Positions 16,237 to 25,159 of a DNA stretch of 64,000 bases are shown in pieces. Each line of letters begins with the position of its first letter. Within the stretch, counting starts at the first letter, position 1. The stretch is taken from NCBI GenBank assembly GCA_012270865.1, contig JAAXHL010000124.1:1-64000 (forward strand), written 5' to 3'. The stretch comes from Candidatus Poribacteria bacterium. Lineage in GTDB: Bacteria > Poribacteria > WGA-4E > WGA-3G. The position numbers and the translations under genes were made by a program. The notes under the pieces were generated by a model. It had not been told where the DNA came from, ran no database searches, and was given only the letters and a program-made list of their open reading frames with translations.

Positions 16237-17571
16237 ATGAAAAATTTAGGGAAAATTCAAAAGGTTCGCGTTGTCGATTTGCGGGTACCTACGTCGGATA
16301 CGCTGCTCGGTTCCGATCCGTTCCATAAGAAACCCAACTATTCCGCCGTGCTAACAACAATAGAAACGGACACCGGACATCACGGCATTTCAGTCGCCTT
16401 TACTGCTGGTGCCGGAAATGACTGGATCGCTTACGGGGTCAAAGACCTCGCGCAACTCGTGATCGGGATGGAAATGGACACTTTTGTGAATGACCCAGGG
16501 GCGTTTCACAGACTGCTCGTGGACCATCACCAACTACGCTGGCTCGCAGACGGTGTCAATCGGATGGCGATCGGGAGTATCGTCAATGCGATGTGGGATG
16601 TCTGGGCAAAAATGGTAGATAAACCGCTCTGGAAACTGCTCGTCGATTTACCATCTGAGAAAATTGTGCAGTCCATTGATTGGCGATACCTACGCGATGC
16701 GCTGACACCTGACGAAGCAATGGCGATCCTTAATACACACTCGGACAGCCGTGAAAAACGTGAGCAGAAACTCCAGCAACAAGGACCGAAGGCGTATTCT
16801 ACGGCAGGGTGGCTCGGTTTAACAGATGAACAGATTATTGAGACGGTCAACCAAGTGAAAGCAGCAGGACTCGACTGCTTCAAGATGAAGGTCGGACAGG
16901 ATCTGGATTTTGATAAAAAACGACTTGCCTTCATTCGTGAGGTGATCGGTACAGAGGCTCGCTTGATGTTAGACGCAAACCAAGTCTGGGGTGTTGACGA
17001 AGCCATCGCTTATATGGAAGCGTTGGCGGCGTTCAAACCGACGTGGATTGAAGAACCGACGGCACGCGATGATGTGCTCGGTTTCCTAAAAATATCGCGC
17101 GCCTTAGAGAAGTACGGTATCGGTGTTGCGACAGGGGAGCAGGTGCCATCGCCTGTTATCTTCAAGCAGCTCATCACGAGCGGTGCGATCCAGTATTGTC
17201 AAATTGATGCCACGCGGTTAGGCGGTGTCAACGACGTACTCGGAGTCATCTTAATGGCAGCGAAGTATAATATCCCCGTCTGTCCGCACGGTGGCGGCAT
17301 CGGGTTATGTAACATGATTCAACACTACGCAATATGGGATCAAATTTGTGTCGCAGCACACTCGGATACACAAGTCGTTGAATACCTCAACTTCCTGCAA
17401 GAAGAGGTCTTCCTACACCCGATCCGAGTCCGCGATGGTGCTTATGTTACCCCGACGGTCCCGGGCTGGGGACTTGAAATGTACCCGGATTTTGTCGAAA
17501 AGCACACCTATCCGACAGGTTCCGTCTGGCAGGGGAGAGAGGCATCTGGAGGGGTAACTTTTTTAGCGTAG
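16237..17571 (+). CDS. L-fuconate dehydratase-like enolase-superfamily enzyme
   Basis: 444 aa, the length of fuconate dehydratases. Enolase-superfamily residues: Lys216 and Lys218 (KMKVG), metal ligands Asp246 (LMLDANQVW), Glu272 (WIEEPT) and Glu301 (GEQVPS), then Asp324 and general acid/base His351 (CPHGGGIGLCNMIQH). The WRYLRD and HGGGIGLCN stretches are characteristic of FucD. The product would be 2-keto-3-deoxy-fuconate. The convergent aldolase-like gene 71 bp away could cleave such a keto-deoxy acid. ATG 16237 with AAGGAG about 14 nt upstream. Confidence 0.9.
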   Translation: MKNLGKIQKVRVVDLRVPTSDTLLGSDPFHKKPNYSAVLTTIETDTGHHGISVAFTAGAGNDWIAYGVKDLAQLVIGMEMDTFVNDPGAFHRLLVDHHQLRWLADGVNRMAIGSIVNAMWDVWAKMVDKPLWKLLVDLPSEKIVQSIDWRYLRDALTPDEAMAILNTHSDSREKREQKLQQQGPKAYSTAGWLGLTDEQIIETVNQVKAAGLDCFKMKVGQDLDFDKKRLAFIREVIGTEARLMLDANQVWGVDEAIAYMEALAAFKPTWIEEPTARDDVLGFLKISRALEKYGIGVATGEQVPSPVIFKQLITSGAIQYCQIDATRLGGVNDVLGVILMAAKYNIPVCPHGGGIGLCNMIQHYAIWDQICVAAHSDTQVVEYLNFLQEEVFLHPIRVRDGAYVTPTVPGWGLEMYPDFVEKHTYPTGSVWQGREASGGVTFLA

Positions 17572-17642
17572 CTGCCTTAACGAAAATGCGCGGTTAAAAA
17601 CCGCGCTAATGAGAAGAGGAAATACTGTCAAGGTCAAATTCG

Positions 17643-18398
17643 TTAGTTTTTCGCGCCTTCCGCGCGTTCTTTATATGCCGCAGCACCGGACGTAATCCAC
17701 CCACCGATACCTGTCATTAAGAATCGCACACCTGCCTTGACATATTTCTCAACCATCGCATCAAGTGCCAAAGTGCCAGCAACCCGTCCCGCTGCTTGGA
17801 TACGAGCGAGTGCTGCATCTATTGTACTCTGGACATCGGGGTGCGTCAAATTCCCGATATGCCCCATAGAAGTCGCCAAATCTGAGGGTGCAACGAAAAA
17901 TACGTCAATATGATCGACGGTAAGAATTTCGTCTAAGTTGTTGATAGCGATAATATCTTCGATGAGAACGATGGCAAGGGTTTGTGAATTGGCTACATCA
18001 AAATAGTTATCTACACCATACCCTTGACGACTGGTATACATCCCGCGGTGACCGATGGGTGCGAACTTCGTACCATCTACGACGTTTTGCGCTTCCGCTT
18101 TTGTGTTGACATGCGGGACGGCGATCCCCATCGAACCGCAGTCAAGTGTGCGGTAGATAAGTGCCTGATCGTTGCGGTTGACGCGTGTGATGGAGGTCAT
18201 ACCCCAGAGGTCGCATGCCCGTGTGAGATCGCCGATTCTTGATGCGTCAACAGCACCGTGTTCGCCTTCCAGCCATACGCCGTCGAATCCGTTCGGACCG
18301 AAAATATCTATATCGTCGGCATTCGTCAATCCTGAGATAACATACGCGAGATCGCCATCCGCTAACTTTTGTTTAACTCTATTGGGTCTTATTTCCAT
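17643..18398 (-). CDS. HpcH/HpaI-family aldolase
   Basis: 251 aa class II (metal-dependent) aldolase of the HpcH/HpaI/citrate-lyase-beta superfamily, (beta/alpha)8 barrel. DGVWLEGEHGAVD (39-51) holds the acid/base His47, GSMGIAVPHVNT carries the conserved PxV(N/D) turn, and LIEDIIAINNLDEIL supplies the metal Glu. Members cleave 2-keto-3-deoxy sugar acids to pyruvate and an aldehyde. Next to the fuconate dehydratase gene this fits fucose or rhamnose acid breakdown. ATG 18398 with AGGAGAGATCT upstream. Confidence 0.85.
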   Translation of the reverse strand: MEIRPNRVKQKLADGDLAYVISGLTNADDIDIFGPNGFDGVWLEGEHGAVDASRIGDLTRACDLWGMTSITRVNRNDQALIYRTLDCGSMGIAVPHVNTKAEAQNVVDGTKFAPIGHRGMYTSRQGYGVDNYFDVANSQTLAIVLIEDIIAINNLDEILTVDHIDVFFVAPSDLATSMGHIGNLTHPDVQSTIDAALARIQAAGRVAGTLALDAMVEKYVKAGVRFLMTGIGGWITSGAAAYKERAEGAKN

Positions 18399-18462
18399 AG
18401 ATCTCTCCTATTAGAACGTTGTCTTAGAGGTAAAGCGTACCAAGAATCCCAAAAATTGTCTA

Positions 18463-18499
18463 TAAAAAAGTGAAGTGCGCACTTAGGAAGCGCGCACTT
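18463..18499 (-). terminator. Rho-independent terminator after the membrane-protein gene at 18573
   Basis: AAGTGCGC / GCGCACTT stem (18473-18480 and 18492-18499), followed on the minus strand by CACTTTTTTATA. Confidence 0.75.
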
Positions 18500-18572
18500 T
18501 GCGTTTAGGTCCGTAATAGCATATTCGTTTTGTTATGAGCCAGAATATTAACGCTGAGATAGGCTTCGTTGC

Positions 18573-19001
18573 CTATTCACTGGCACGTAGCAAATGAATA
18601 CCCATTGCGATATTCAACGGTGGTAGTATAGCATCAAAGAGAATCCATACCAAACCTCGGGTGCCATGGCTGACAGCGGTAAAGTCTGACGCGAAATCCA
18701 TGATGCCGAACCAGTTCCAGAAGAACATGATGGCTGTGAAAATGAACCCGTAGAACAGCGTGTTCGCCGCTATGAATTCCTGAACGCTTGAATCCGCTCC
18801 GACGCGACGCATGCGAGTGTAGCCGAATATTAACCCCAGAATGATCGAAATAGCGGAGAGCCAATTGATGATGTCCCAGGCGGAACTATACGGACTCTCA
18901 TCAGTCGAAGTGTGGTAAACAGGTTCAAGTATTGTCTGGAGGGCGACTATCGCCGCAACGACGATAAGCACAACCCCTATAAATCGCTTAAGGCCTTCCA
19001 T
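18573..19001 (-). CDS. Four-helix integral membrane protein, unknown
   Basis: 142 aa with four likely membrane spans: 7-25 (IGVVLIVVAAIVALQTIL), 45-62 (NWLSAISIILGLIFGY), 83-100 (LFYGFIFTAIMFFWNWFG) and 115-137. It has a charged loop RMRRVGADSS between spans 2 and 3. No family recognised. ATG 19001 with AGGAGAA upstream; followed by a clear terminator, so transcribed alone. Confidence 0.65.
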   Translation of the reverse strand: MEGLKRFIGVVLIVVAAIVALQTILEPVYHTSTDESPYSSAWDIINWLSAISIILGLIFGYTRMRRVGADSSVQEFIAANTLFYGFIFTAIMFFWNWFGIMDFASDFTAVSHGTRGLVWILFDAILPPLNIAMGIHLLRASE

Positions 19002-19231
19002 GAAAATTTCTCCTTTCCCGAGAGGGGATCCAGTTAAATCCTATCCGAAGATAAAATAATATAGTAATGGATGAAGTTTGAGGTTGTTGACCTCTCGTTA
19101 ACGAGACAAGAAATTACCTTCACTTCTCAAAACGGAAAAATTTGCCACATTCTCCTGCAGTATACATTTTGTAACATAAAAAGTCAATTTATTTTACGAA
19201 AAAGTATTTGAGGTAATTGTCGTGCCTTATC

Positions 19232-20164
19232 TTAGGATGGAATAAATGTCTTAATTTCCGTGGCGTATTTCTCAAAATCGCGCTCGGCGAAAGATTTGAG
19301 ATTGTCTAATTGCGTAAGGTTGTCTATCTCCCAGCGATCGATTTCTGGATTGATGCGTAAATAATTGCCCTGTAGCAACAGTTTCGCTGTATGTGCGGAT
19401 GCTTGGGCTTGCAATGTCATCACGTAGGAGGTGAGTTTCACGCCACCCCATCCGGTGAGAAATCCCCAGCCGCGTCTCTGCCGATACATGTTTGTCGAAT
19501 GTCCCGTGCCGATGGATAGCATCCGAATCTCTCTCGCCTCTTTTTTAAACACTGAGAGTGCCTCTGCGGCGGCAATTGTGGAAGGGTTGTTTGCCCATAA
19601 GCAGCCGTCTGCTAATAGGAGGTTGTCAACCGACTTCGGGGCAAAAAATGTGGGTGCAGCACAGGAGGCAAGGATAGCATCTCGTAAACAGACTTCTTTA
19701 CTTCTGGAGGCATTCTCCGAATCGGGACTTCCATAATTGGATCTAAAAATGTGAACGTCACTTTTGGCGATCTCTGAACTTGTTATCATCAGTGGGGTTG
19801 CTATTTCACGGAGAGGCGTTGCCGGAATATGCTTGGCGATAACCTGAGCGAGTTGTTCGCTTGGATATTTGCTCAAGAATAACGGAATGCGATACCATCT
19901 CCTTCGGAAAATGTGCGGCGTCTCTGTTTCAAAGAGTTCGACAATATCCTGCATCGGGATGTCGGAGACAGCGGCACCGGCGATAATCGCACCTGTACTC
20001 GTTCCGGCGATGAGGTTAAAACAGTCCTTGATACGCGTTCCAAAGGCACGTTCAATTTTAGCGAGGAGTTGTACGGTGTACATGCCACGGGTACCACCGC
20101 CATCTAACGCAAGGATGTGGAAGGTGTCCGTGTTGTTCATAGATTGTTTCCTCATATCTCCCAT
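19232..20164 (-). CDS. Patatin-like phospholipase
   Basis: 310 aa from ATG 20164, or 302 aa from ATG 20140. Ser/Asp dyad hydrolase: oxyanion loop DGGGTRGMY (21-29), nucleophile elbow GTSTG with Ser56, and catalytic Asp186 in LADGCLWANNP. It probably removes acyl chains from membrane phospholipids. The closest type is the CapV-like bacterial patatins used as effectors in CBASS, but no cyclic-nucleotide synthase gene is nearby, so it may be housekeeping. A promoter-like pair lies at 20207-20235. Confidence 0.9.
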   Translation of the reverse strand: MGDMRKQSMNNTDTFHILALDGGGTRGMYTVQLLAKIERAFGTRIKDCFNLIAGTSTGAIIAGAAVSDIPMQDIVELFETETPHIFRRRWYRIPLFLSKYPSEQLAQVIAKHIPATPLREIATPLMITSSEIAKSDVHIFRSNYGSPDSENASRSKEVCLRDAILASCAAPTFFAPKSVDNLLLADGCLWANNPSTIAAAEALSVFKKEAREIRMLSIGTGHSTNMYRQRRGWGFLTGWGGVKLTSYVMTLQAQASAHTAKLLLQGNYLRINPEIDRWEIDNLTQLDNLKSFAERDFEKYATEIKTFIPS

Positions 20165-20206
20165 ACATAGATCATAGATCTTTTGTCATCTTTGTGTGTG
20201 ACAATC

Positions 20207-20235
20207 AAGATACCACATTTCTCTTCCAAAATCAA
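20207..20235 (-). promoter_or_regulatory. Putative promoter for the patatin gene
   Basis: Minus-strand TTGATT (20230-20235) and TATCTT (20207-20212), spaced 17 nt, in the divergent gap with the superoxide dismutase gene. Confidence 0.5.
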
Positions 20236-20247
20236 CTGAATTTTATG

Positions 20248-20276
20248 TTGACACAAACCCATAATTTCTGTAAAAT
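20248..20276 (+). promoter_or_regulatory. Strong sigma-70-type promoter of the superoxide dismutase operon
   Basis: TTGACA (20248-20253), 17-nt spacer, TAAAAT (20271-20276), 31 nt before the ATG at 20308. Confidence 0.75.
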
Positions 20277-20307
20277 GCTATTCAAAACAGTTGGACAAGG
20301 AGAACTC

Positions 20308-21030
20308 ATGAACCGCAGAAATTTTCTGATCCAAGGAAGCACCGCAGTCGCAGGGCTGCTGCTTGCGAACAGTCCGCTGCGTCTTTATGCAGACCATCAC
20401 GAGCAGGATCATAGTCACGGCCATACGCTGCCACCACTACGCTATTCATACGATGCACTTGAACCACACATTGACAAACGCACAATGGAGATCCACCACG
20501 GAAAACACCACCAAGGCTACGTCAATAAACTCAATACAGCGATAGCGAATCATCACGACTTGGAACACTTGTCGATTGAGGACCTACTTCGGAATATTGA
20601 CAAAGTGCCAGCAGACATCCGACAAGCCGTTATTAACAGCGGCGGCGGACACGCCAATCACACGCTTTTCTGGAGCATTATGATTCGCGATGGTAGAGAA
20701 CCGACAGGTAAAGTCGCTGAAGCCGTTCAATCCACGTTTGGTTCGCTTGAGGCTGGCAATGAGATGTTCGCCAAAGCAGCGAAAACGCATTTCGGGTCAG
20801 GCTGGGCATGGCTTGTCGTTGACGATAAGAAGAAGCTGCAAATCTATTCGACATCAAATCAGGACAGTCCGTTCATGAAAGGTCATACGCCTATCCTCGG
20901 CCTCGATGTCTGGGAACACGCCTACTATCTCAATTACCAGAACCGACGCGCCGATTACGTTGATGCTTGGGCTAAAGTCGTCAATTGGAAACAGGTTAAC
21001 GCCAACTATATTGCGGCAACGAGTGCCTAA
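20308..21030 (+). CDS. Tat-exported Fe/Mn superoxide dismutase
   Basis: 240 aa from ATG 20308 (AAGGAG 5 nt upstream); an earlier in-frame ATG at 20194 lies upstream of the promoter. The N-terminus MNRRNFLIQGSTAVAGLLLA is a twin-arginine signal, so the enzyme works outside the cytoplasm. The SOD domain runs from LPPLRYSYDALEPHID, with metal-ligand regions EIHHGKHHQ (61-69), HANHTLFW (115-122), and LGLDVWEHAYYL near the C-terminus. It removes superoxide. A His-rich stretch (DHHEQDHSHGH) follows the signal peptide. The sulfite-oxidase-like gene follows after 32 bp. Confidence 0.94.
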   Translation: MNRRNFLIQGSTAVAGLLLANSPLRLYADHHEQDHSHGHTLPPLRYSYDALEPHIDKRTMEIHHGKHHQGYVNKLNTAIANHHDLEHLSIEDLLRNIDKVPADIRQAVINSGGGHANHTLFWSIMIRDGREPTGKVAEAVQSTFGSLEAGNEMFAKAAKTHFGSGWAWLVVDDKKKLQIYSTSNQDSPFMKGHTPILGLDVWEHAYYLNYQNRRADYVDAWAKVVNWKQVNANYIAATSA

Positions 21031-21062
21031 AAACCGCGCCTGCCGAAAAATGAGGAGCCACC

Positions 21063-22190
21063 ATGGAACGCAGAGATTTTCTGAGGCACACCGGTCTAAC
21101 GCTTACCGGGTTGCTACTCAGCCCGTGGGCAGTTTATGCCTTCCCAAACCGTGAAGGTGAAGTGCTGATCCCGTTCACCGATCAACCGTCCCCAGAGCAA
21201 GGACGACTGGATTGGAGCAAATTTGATACGTTCATTACGCCGAACGATGAATTCTTCAACGTTTCACACTACGGCAAACCTGAAGTTGATCTTGCAACGT
21301 GGAAACTGGAAATCAGCGGTTTGGTTGATAATCCGATGATGCTCACGATTGATGACATTAAAGCGCGACCTCGGCAGGAGGTAACCTTCACGTTGGAATG
21401 CTCTGGCAACCACGGGTTTCCAACGTTCACAGGCGCAATCGGTAACGCGAAATGGGCTGGGACACCGCTTAGACCGATCCTCAAGGAGGCTGGTATCCAA
21501 GAAGGTGGCATTGAAGTGATTTTCTTCGGACACGATGTCGGTGAAGAAGAACGGCGAAAGGTTAAGATGCGTCAGAACTTCGCACGGAGCATGTCGGTTG
21601 AGGACGCGTTAGAAGACACGATGCTCCTCTGCTACGAGATGAACGGTGAACCGCTACCGCATGCCAACGGTGCGCCGTTGCGCTTGATTGCTCCGGGTTG
21701 GTACGGCATCGCCTGCGTCAAATGGCTTAAACGTATTGAGGTGCGCGATACCCGGTACATGGGGAAGTTCATGGGACGCGATTATGTCACGATGCGTGAA
21801 GAAAAACGTCCCGATGGCGAATCCGTCTGGATGGAGACTTCGGTCGGCAGGACGCAGTTGAAATCGTTGGCAGCGAAAGTGACGCACACCGGCGATAAAT
21901 ACCGGATCTATGGGGCAGCGTGGGGCGCACCTATCAAGACCGTTGAAATCAGCATTGATGGCGGTGCGTGGCAGAAAGCGACGATAGACCCCGAAGAGGA
22001 CGCGGAATTCGCTTGGAAAATCTGGCATCTCGACTGGAACAGTCCGACGAAAGGCGAGCACACCGTCGTCTCCAGAGCCATTGACACGAAGGGCAACATC
22101 CAACCCGCAGCCGATTCCGACTACATCACTGGGAAGCATACTTATTGGGAAAGCAACGGTCAAGTTGTCCGCCAAATCAATATCGAATAG
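21063..22190 (+). CDS. Tat-exported sulfite-oxidase-like molybdoenzyme
   Basis: 375 aa. Tat signal MERRDFLRHTGLTLTGLLL. The molybdopterin domain contains the Mo-ligand Cys113 (TLECSGNH) and MNGEPLPHANGAPLRLIAPG, the usual cofactor and substrate loop. The C-terminal part (from about 275, AAWGAPIKTVEISIDGGAWQKA) is the Mo-co dimerisation domain, which MsrP lacks. This makes it a SorA/SUOX-type enzyme oxidising sulfite or a related compound in the periplasm. No cytochrome partner gene is adjacent. Good RBS (TGAGGAG), likely co-transcribed with the dismutase gene. Confidence 0.92.
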   Translation: MERRDFLRHTGLTLTGLLLSPWAVYAFPNREGEVLIPFTDQPSPEQGRLDWSKFDTFITPNDEFFNVSHYGKPEVDLATWKLEISGLVDNPMMLTIDDIKARPRQEVTFTLECSGNHGFPTFTGAIGNAKWAGTPLRPILKEAGIQEGGIEVIFFGHDVGEEERRKVKMRQNFARSMSVEDALEDTMLLCYEMNGEPLPHANGAPLRLIAPGWYGIACVKWLKRIEVRDTRYMGKFMGRDYVTMREEKRPDGESVWMETSVGRTQLKSLAAKVTHTGDKYRIYGAAWGAPIKTVEISIDGGAWQKATIDPEEDAEFAWKIWHLDWNSPTKGEHTVVSRAIDTKGNIQPAADSDYITGKHTYWESNGQVVRQINIE

Positions 22191-22358
22191 AAACCTTTCT
22201 TATGAAATTTGACAATCAAAATTGGGCTTGAATACGTAGGAGTTGGGTTACCCAGCCCCTACTCAGAAACCTATCCCTACCCAGAAACCTGCCCGAAACG
22301 GAGTGGAGGGGTTTTTGCTTGGGTGTTTCTTTAGAGCAAAAACTGAATAATTAAAAAA

Positions 22359-23138
22359 ATGAAGATAACTGATGCACAGAAACAGCAATTCCAAGAGGAA
22401 GGCTATTTTATTTTAGAAAATGTTATCCCGGAACCGCTGCTGGAATTGCTTCGCGGTGAGTGCGGGACCTTTATCAATCAAGCGGATGCTGAGATGGAGC
22501 GGCAGGACACCGACGTACTCGGTCTCAACCATCGCGGCAAGCGATATTTCGTCTCAAACTGTTTCAGGAAACAGCCGAAACTCCGCGAATTCCTGTTCAG
22601 CGACCTGATGGCGGATGTCTGCCGTGCCACTTTAGGTGATACCGCATATCTCTTCTGGGAACAGTATGTTGTCAAGGGCGCGGAAGAGGGGATGAAGTTC
22701 AGCTGGCATCAAGATTCCGGCTATGTCGGCTATCCTGATCATAAACCGTATCTCACCTGTTGGTGCGCGCTCGATGATATGTCCGAGGAGAACGGCACGG
22801 TCTACGTGATGCCGTTTTCTCACATTGGTGTCCGTTCATGGGTAAAGCACATCCGCGATGACGAGAGCAACGATCTGGTCGGTTATTTCGGACCGGAGAA
22901 GGGCGTACCGGCTGTCGTACCTGCGGGGAGCATCGTGGCGTTCACGAGTGTCAATTTCCACTGTAGCGGTACGAACTATACAAGCAACCTACGGCGTGCG
23001 TATCTCGCACAGTATTCCGCGGAGCCACTGCTTTCGCACGACGGAAGCCGACTCTGGGGCAATGCGGAGCCGTTATTGAAGGATGGAAAATCTGTTGTAG
23101 GAGAACCGCCACCGGAGATTACATCGCGGTTTGAATAG
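22359..23138 (+). CDS. Phytanoyl-CoA dioxygenase (PhyH) family oxygenase
   Basis: 259 aa. Fe(II) ligands His117 and Asp119 (SWHQDSGY) and His201 (NFHCSGTN), with Arg212 or 213 (SNLRRAY) for 2-oxoglutarate. TCWCALDDMSEENGTVYVMP is the typical core strand. The WHQD motif places it in the larger PhyH branch found repeatedly in Poribacteria-like genomes. Substrate unknown. It is monocistronic and closed by a hairpin shared with the convergent TPR gene. Confidence 0.92.
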   Translation: MKITDAQKQQFQEEGYFILENVIPEPLLELLRGECGTFINQADAEMERQDTDVLGLNHRGKRYFVSNCFRKQPKLREFLFSDLMADVCRATLGDTAYLFWEQYVVKGAEEGMKFSWHQDSGYVGYPDHKPYLTCWCALDDMSEENGTVYVMPFSHIGVRSWVKHIRDDESNDLVGYFGPEKGVPAVVPAGSIVAFTSVNFHCSGTNYTSNLRRAYLAQYSAEPLLSHDGSRLWGNAEPLLKDGKSVVGEPPPEITSRFE

Positions 23139-23148
23139 AGTAGATTGT

Positions 23149-23168
23149 GCGGCGGATCCCTCCGCCGC
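23149..23168. terminator. Bidirectional hairpin between convergent genes
   Basis: Perfect 8-bp stem GCGGCGGA / TCCGCCGC with TCCC loop, 10 bp after the PhyH stop and 6 bp before the end of the TPR gene. Followed by TTCTATTTATT on the plus strand. Confidence 0.65.
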
Positions 23169-23174
23169 TTCTAT

Positions 23175-24644
23175 TTATTCTGTATTGTCAAGTTCTTTAA
23201 GCAATTGCTCAATTTCAGTTTTGAGGTCCTGGTTATCAGTTTGTTCTGCCAATTCCAAGGCTTTCTGATAATCGGCTTTTGCTTCCTGCGTTTTGCTTAA
23301 AAGACGATGGGCTTCCCCTCGTGTACGATAGGTTTCCGCCAAATCAGGGTTTCTCCGAATCGCTTCCCCACAGTCCGTAAGCGCAGACTGGTGCCTTCCT
23401 AATTCTAACATTGTACTGCCTCGCATGAAATAGGCATACGCATCATCCGGTTTGAGTTGCAGACCCTTATCAAAATCCTCAATTGCAGCCTCATAACGTT
23501 CTAAAACATTTTTCACATGTCCACGCATAAAATAGGCATTTGCTATATCAGGCATAAGTTGGATACTTTTACCGAAATCCTCAATTGCAGCCTCATAGCG
23601 TTCTAATGCATCTTTCACACATCCGCGTATGAAATAGGTGTGGGAAGACCGTGCTTCATCAGGCATGAGTTGAATATGTTTATCAAAATCCTCAATCGCA
23701 GCCTCGTATTGTTTTAACCCAACCTTGACACATCCCCGGATGAAGTAGACATCACTGTCATCTGGTTTGAGTCGAAGGCTTTCATTAATATCCTCAGCCG
23801 CGGACTCATAACAACCTAAAGAGGCTTTTGCCCCGCCTCGCATCAGGTAGGCGTGGTTAAAATCCGGGGTAAGTTGGAGTGTCTTGTCAAAATCAGCAAT
23901 TCCAGATTCATACTGACCTAGTACAACTTTTGCTCTTCCACGATTATAGTAAGCGTATGTATACTCTGGATTCAGATGTATCGTTTGGTCGTAAGCGGAA
24001 ATTGCTTCGTCTACCTTACTTCCCATTGAAAAAAGACTACCGATAGAGAAAAAGGCGTTCGCTGCAGCATTGTTTATAGGTTTCTCTGAGACTTCAGTGA
24101 TGGAATCTCTCTTTCGCTCCTCATCTCTTGTGTCATTTGGCGTTGTATTTTCTGTTAGTTCAGGGAACAAATCAGTTAATTTCGGAAAGTGTTCGTTCTC
24201 ATACTTTGAAACAAGGATACCGATGAAATCCATTAACGGTGACAACGGATGTTTTTCATTGTCACCAACAATATAGATTAACTCTTTTAGCACTGCATCA
24301 AGTTGTTTATAATCGGCTTCAGTTAGTGCAACAAAATTGTTATTTGCGTTCCGACTTGCTATATCCGTTAACGTTTCAAGAACTTCCACAAGCCATTGGT
24401 AGTCGCTTTCAGGGTAATCAACTTCAACTTGTTGCTGTGCCGATTCTTGTATCGATTTAGAAACAACCATTGGACTTTCAGGAACGAGTTCCCACATCAG
24501 CGTTTGTAGATGCTTTGAGTTAAACTCAGCAATCGTTTGCTCTTGGAGGAGTGCGCTAATGTTTGTTTTTTCTAATAAGACATTAAGTCCCAAAGAAACG
24601 GGTGTTGGCGATACATTCTGTGTAGGAGGTCTTTCAGTTAACAT
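23175..24644 (-). CDS. HigA-like N-terminal region fused to a TPR array
   Basis: 489 aa. Residues about 75-170 (DYQWLVEVLETL, LTEADYKQLDAVLKELI, HPLSPLMDFIGILVSKYENEHFP) resemble the helical region of HigA-type antitoxins (COG5499), including the HPL..L and YE.EH.P signatures, though no helix-turn-helix follows. From about 210 to the end there are roughly eight tetratricopeptide repeats (for example AYYNRGRAKVVLGQYESGIADFDK and AYFMRGHVKNVLERYEAAIEDFDK patterns). The start lies 3 bp after the stop of the broken HigB gene, as expected for a toxin-antitoxin pair. The antitoxin assignment is an inference from weak similarity plus position. Confidence 0.75.
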   Translation of the reverse strand: MLTERPPTQNVSPTPVSLGLNVLLEKTNISALLQEQTIAEFNSKHLQTLMWELVPESPMVVSKSIQESAQQQVEVDYPESDYQWLVEVLETLTDIASRNANNNFVALTEADYKQLDAVLKELIYIVGDNEKHPLSPLMDFIGILVSKYENEHFPKLTDLFPELTENTTPNDTRDEERKRDSITEVSEKPINNAAANAFFSIGSLFSMGSKVDEAISAYDQTIHLNPEYTYAYYNRGRAKVVLGQYESGIADFDKTLQLTPDFNHAYLMRGGAKASLGCYESAAEDINESLRLKPDDSDVYFIRGCVKVGLKQYEAAIEDFDKHIQLMPDEARSSHTYFIRGCVKDALERYEAAIEDFGKSIQLMPDIANAYFMRGHVKNVLERYEAAIEDFDKGLQLKPDDAYAYFMRGSTMLELGRHQSALTDCGEAIRRNPDLAETYRTRGEAHRLLSKTQEAKADYQKALELAEQTDNQDLKTEIEQLLKELDNTE

Positions 24645-24647
24645 GGT

Positions 24648-24968
24648 TCACTTTCTCCAATTTCCTGTATCATATTCATCATGCGTTAGTACCTGATCGA
24701 TAATCACGACCTGCTTCGCGTATTGCACAACTGCGATAAGTCGGGCATCGTTGCCGCTAATGTTAAAAACCGTCAATGTTATTGAGTCGCGGTTAAACCT
24801 TCGAGGTCGAACCTTCACGGGTGAAACGCGTCCGAAGGTTTCACGCAAGTCAATAATTGACTTGAAACTTCCTTCTCTCATCAGTCATGTCCAATTGTTG
24901 AGGGATGCACGAGTATTCGGATGTCGCTCTGCAAATTTTGCCAACTCATTTTCTCTAACAATTCGCAT
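24648..24968 (-). pseudogene. higB: HigB-type mRNA interferase toxin gene, interrupted by an in-frame TGA
   Basis: The full frame from ATG 24968 encodes MRIVRENELAKFAERHPN at its N-terminus, then LNNW, one Thr codon, and a TGA (near 24886-24888). The same frame then continues LMREGSFKSIIDLRETFG, with VFNISGNDARLIAVVQY and LTHDEYDTGNW at its end. Both halves match HigB_toxin and align without a gap. The stop falls where family members commonly have Arg, so a single CGA to TGA change explains it. The 77-aa remainder from ATG 24881 lacks the N-terminal third. The toxin is probably dead. Confidence 0.85.
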
Positions 24969-25159
24969 AAGACATCCGTATAGTATGTCCGTTGTATTCA
25001 AGGACGGCTTCGGTTTTTGAAAAGTCGGTAGAGAATATCCAGACAGTCAGATTATAGTTATCGCATTAAATCTGTGTTATGGAACAGCGAATATTATACC
25101 ACACGAAAACTTGAATGGCAAAAAAAATATCTTGATAGAATAACACGCTCAAGCTGTCC

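Noticed and set aside
19232-20164. Patatin as a CBASS effector
   Set aside because: No cyclic-oligonucleotide synthase, ubiquitin-like or Trip13-type gene nearby; neighbours are a membrane protein and superoxide dismutase genes.
24648-24968. TGA read as an amino acid (genetic code change)
   Set aside because: All other genes end or read normally with TGA as stop (for example the methylase and endonuclease V end in TGA); a point mutation in one toxin gene is simpler.
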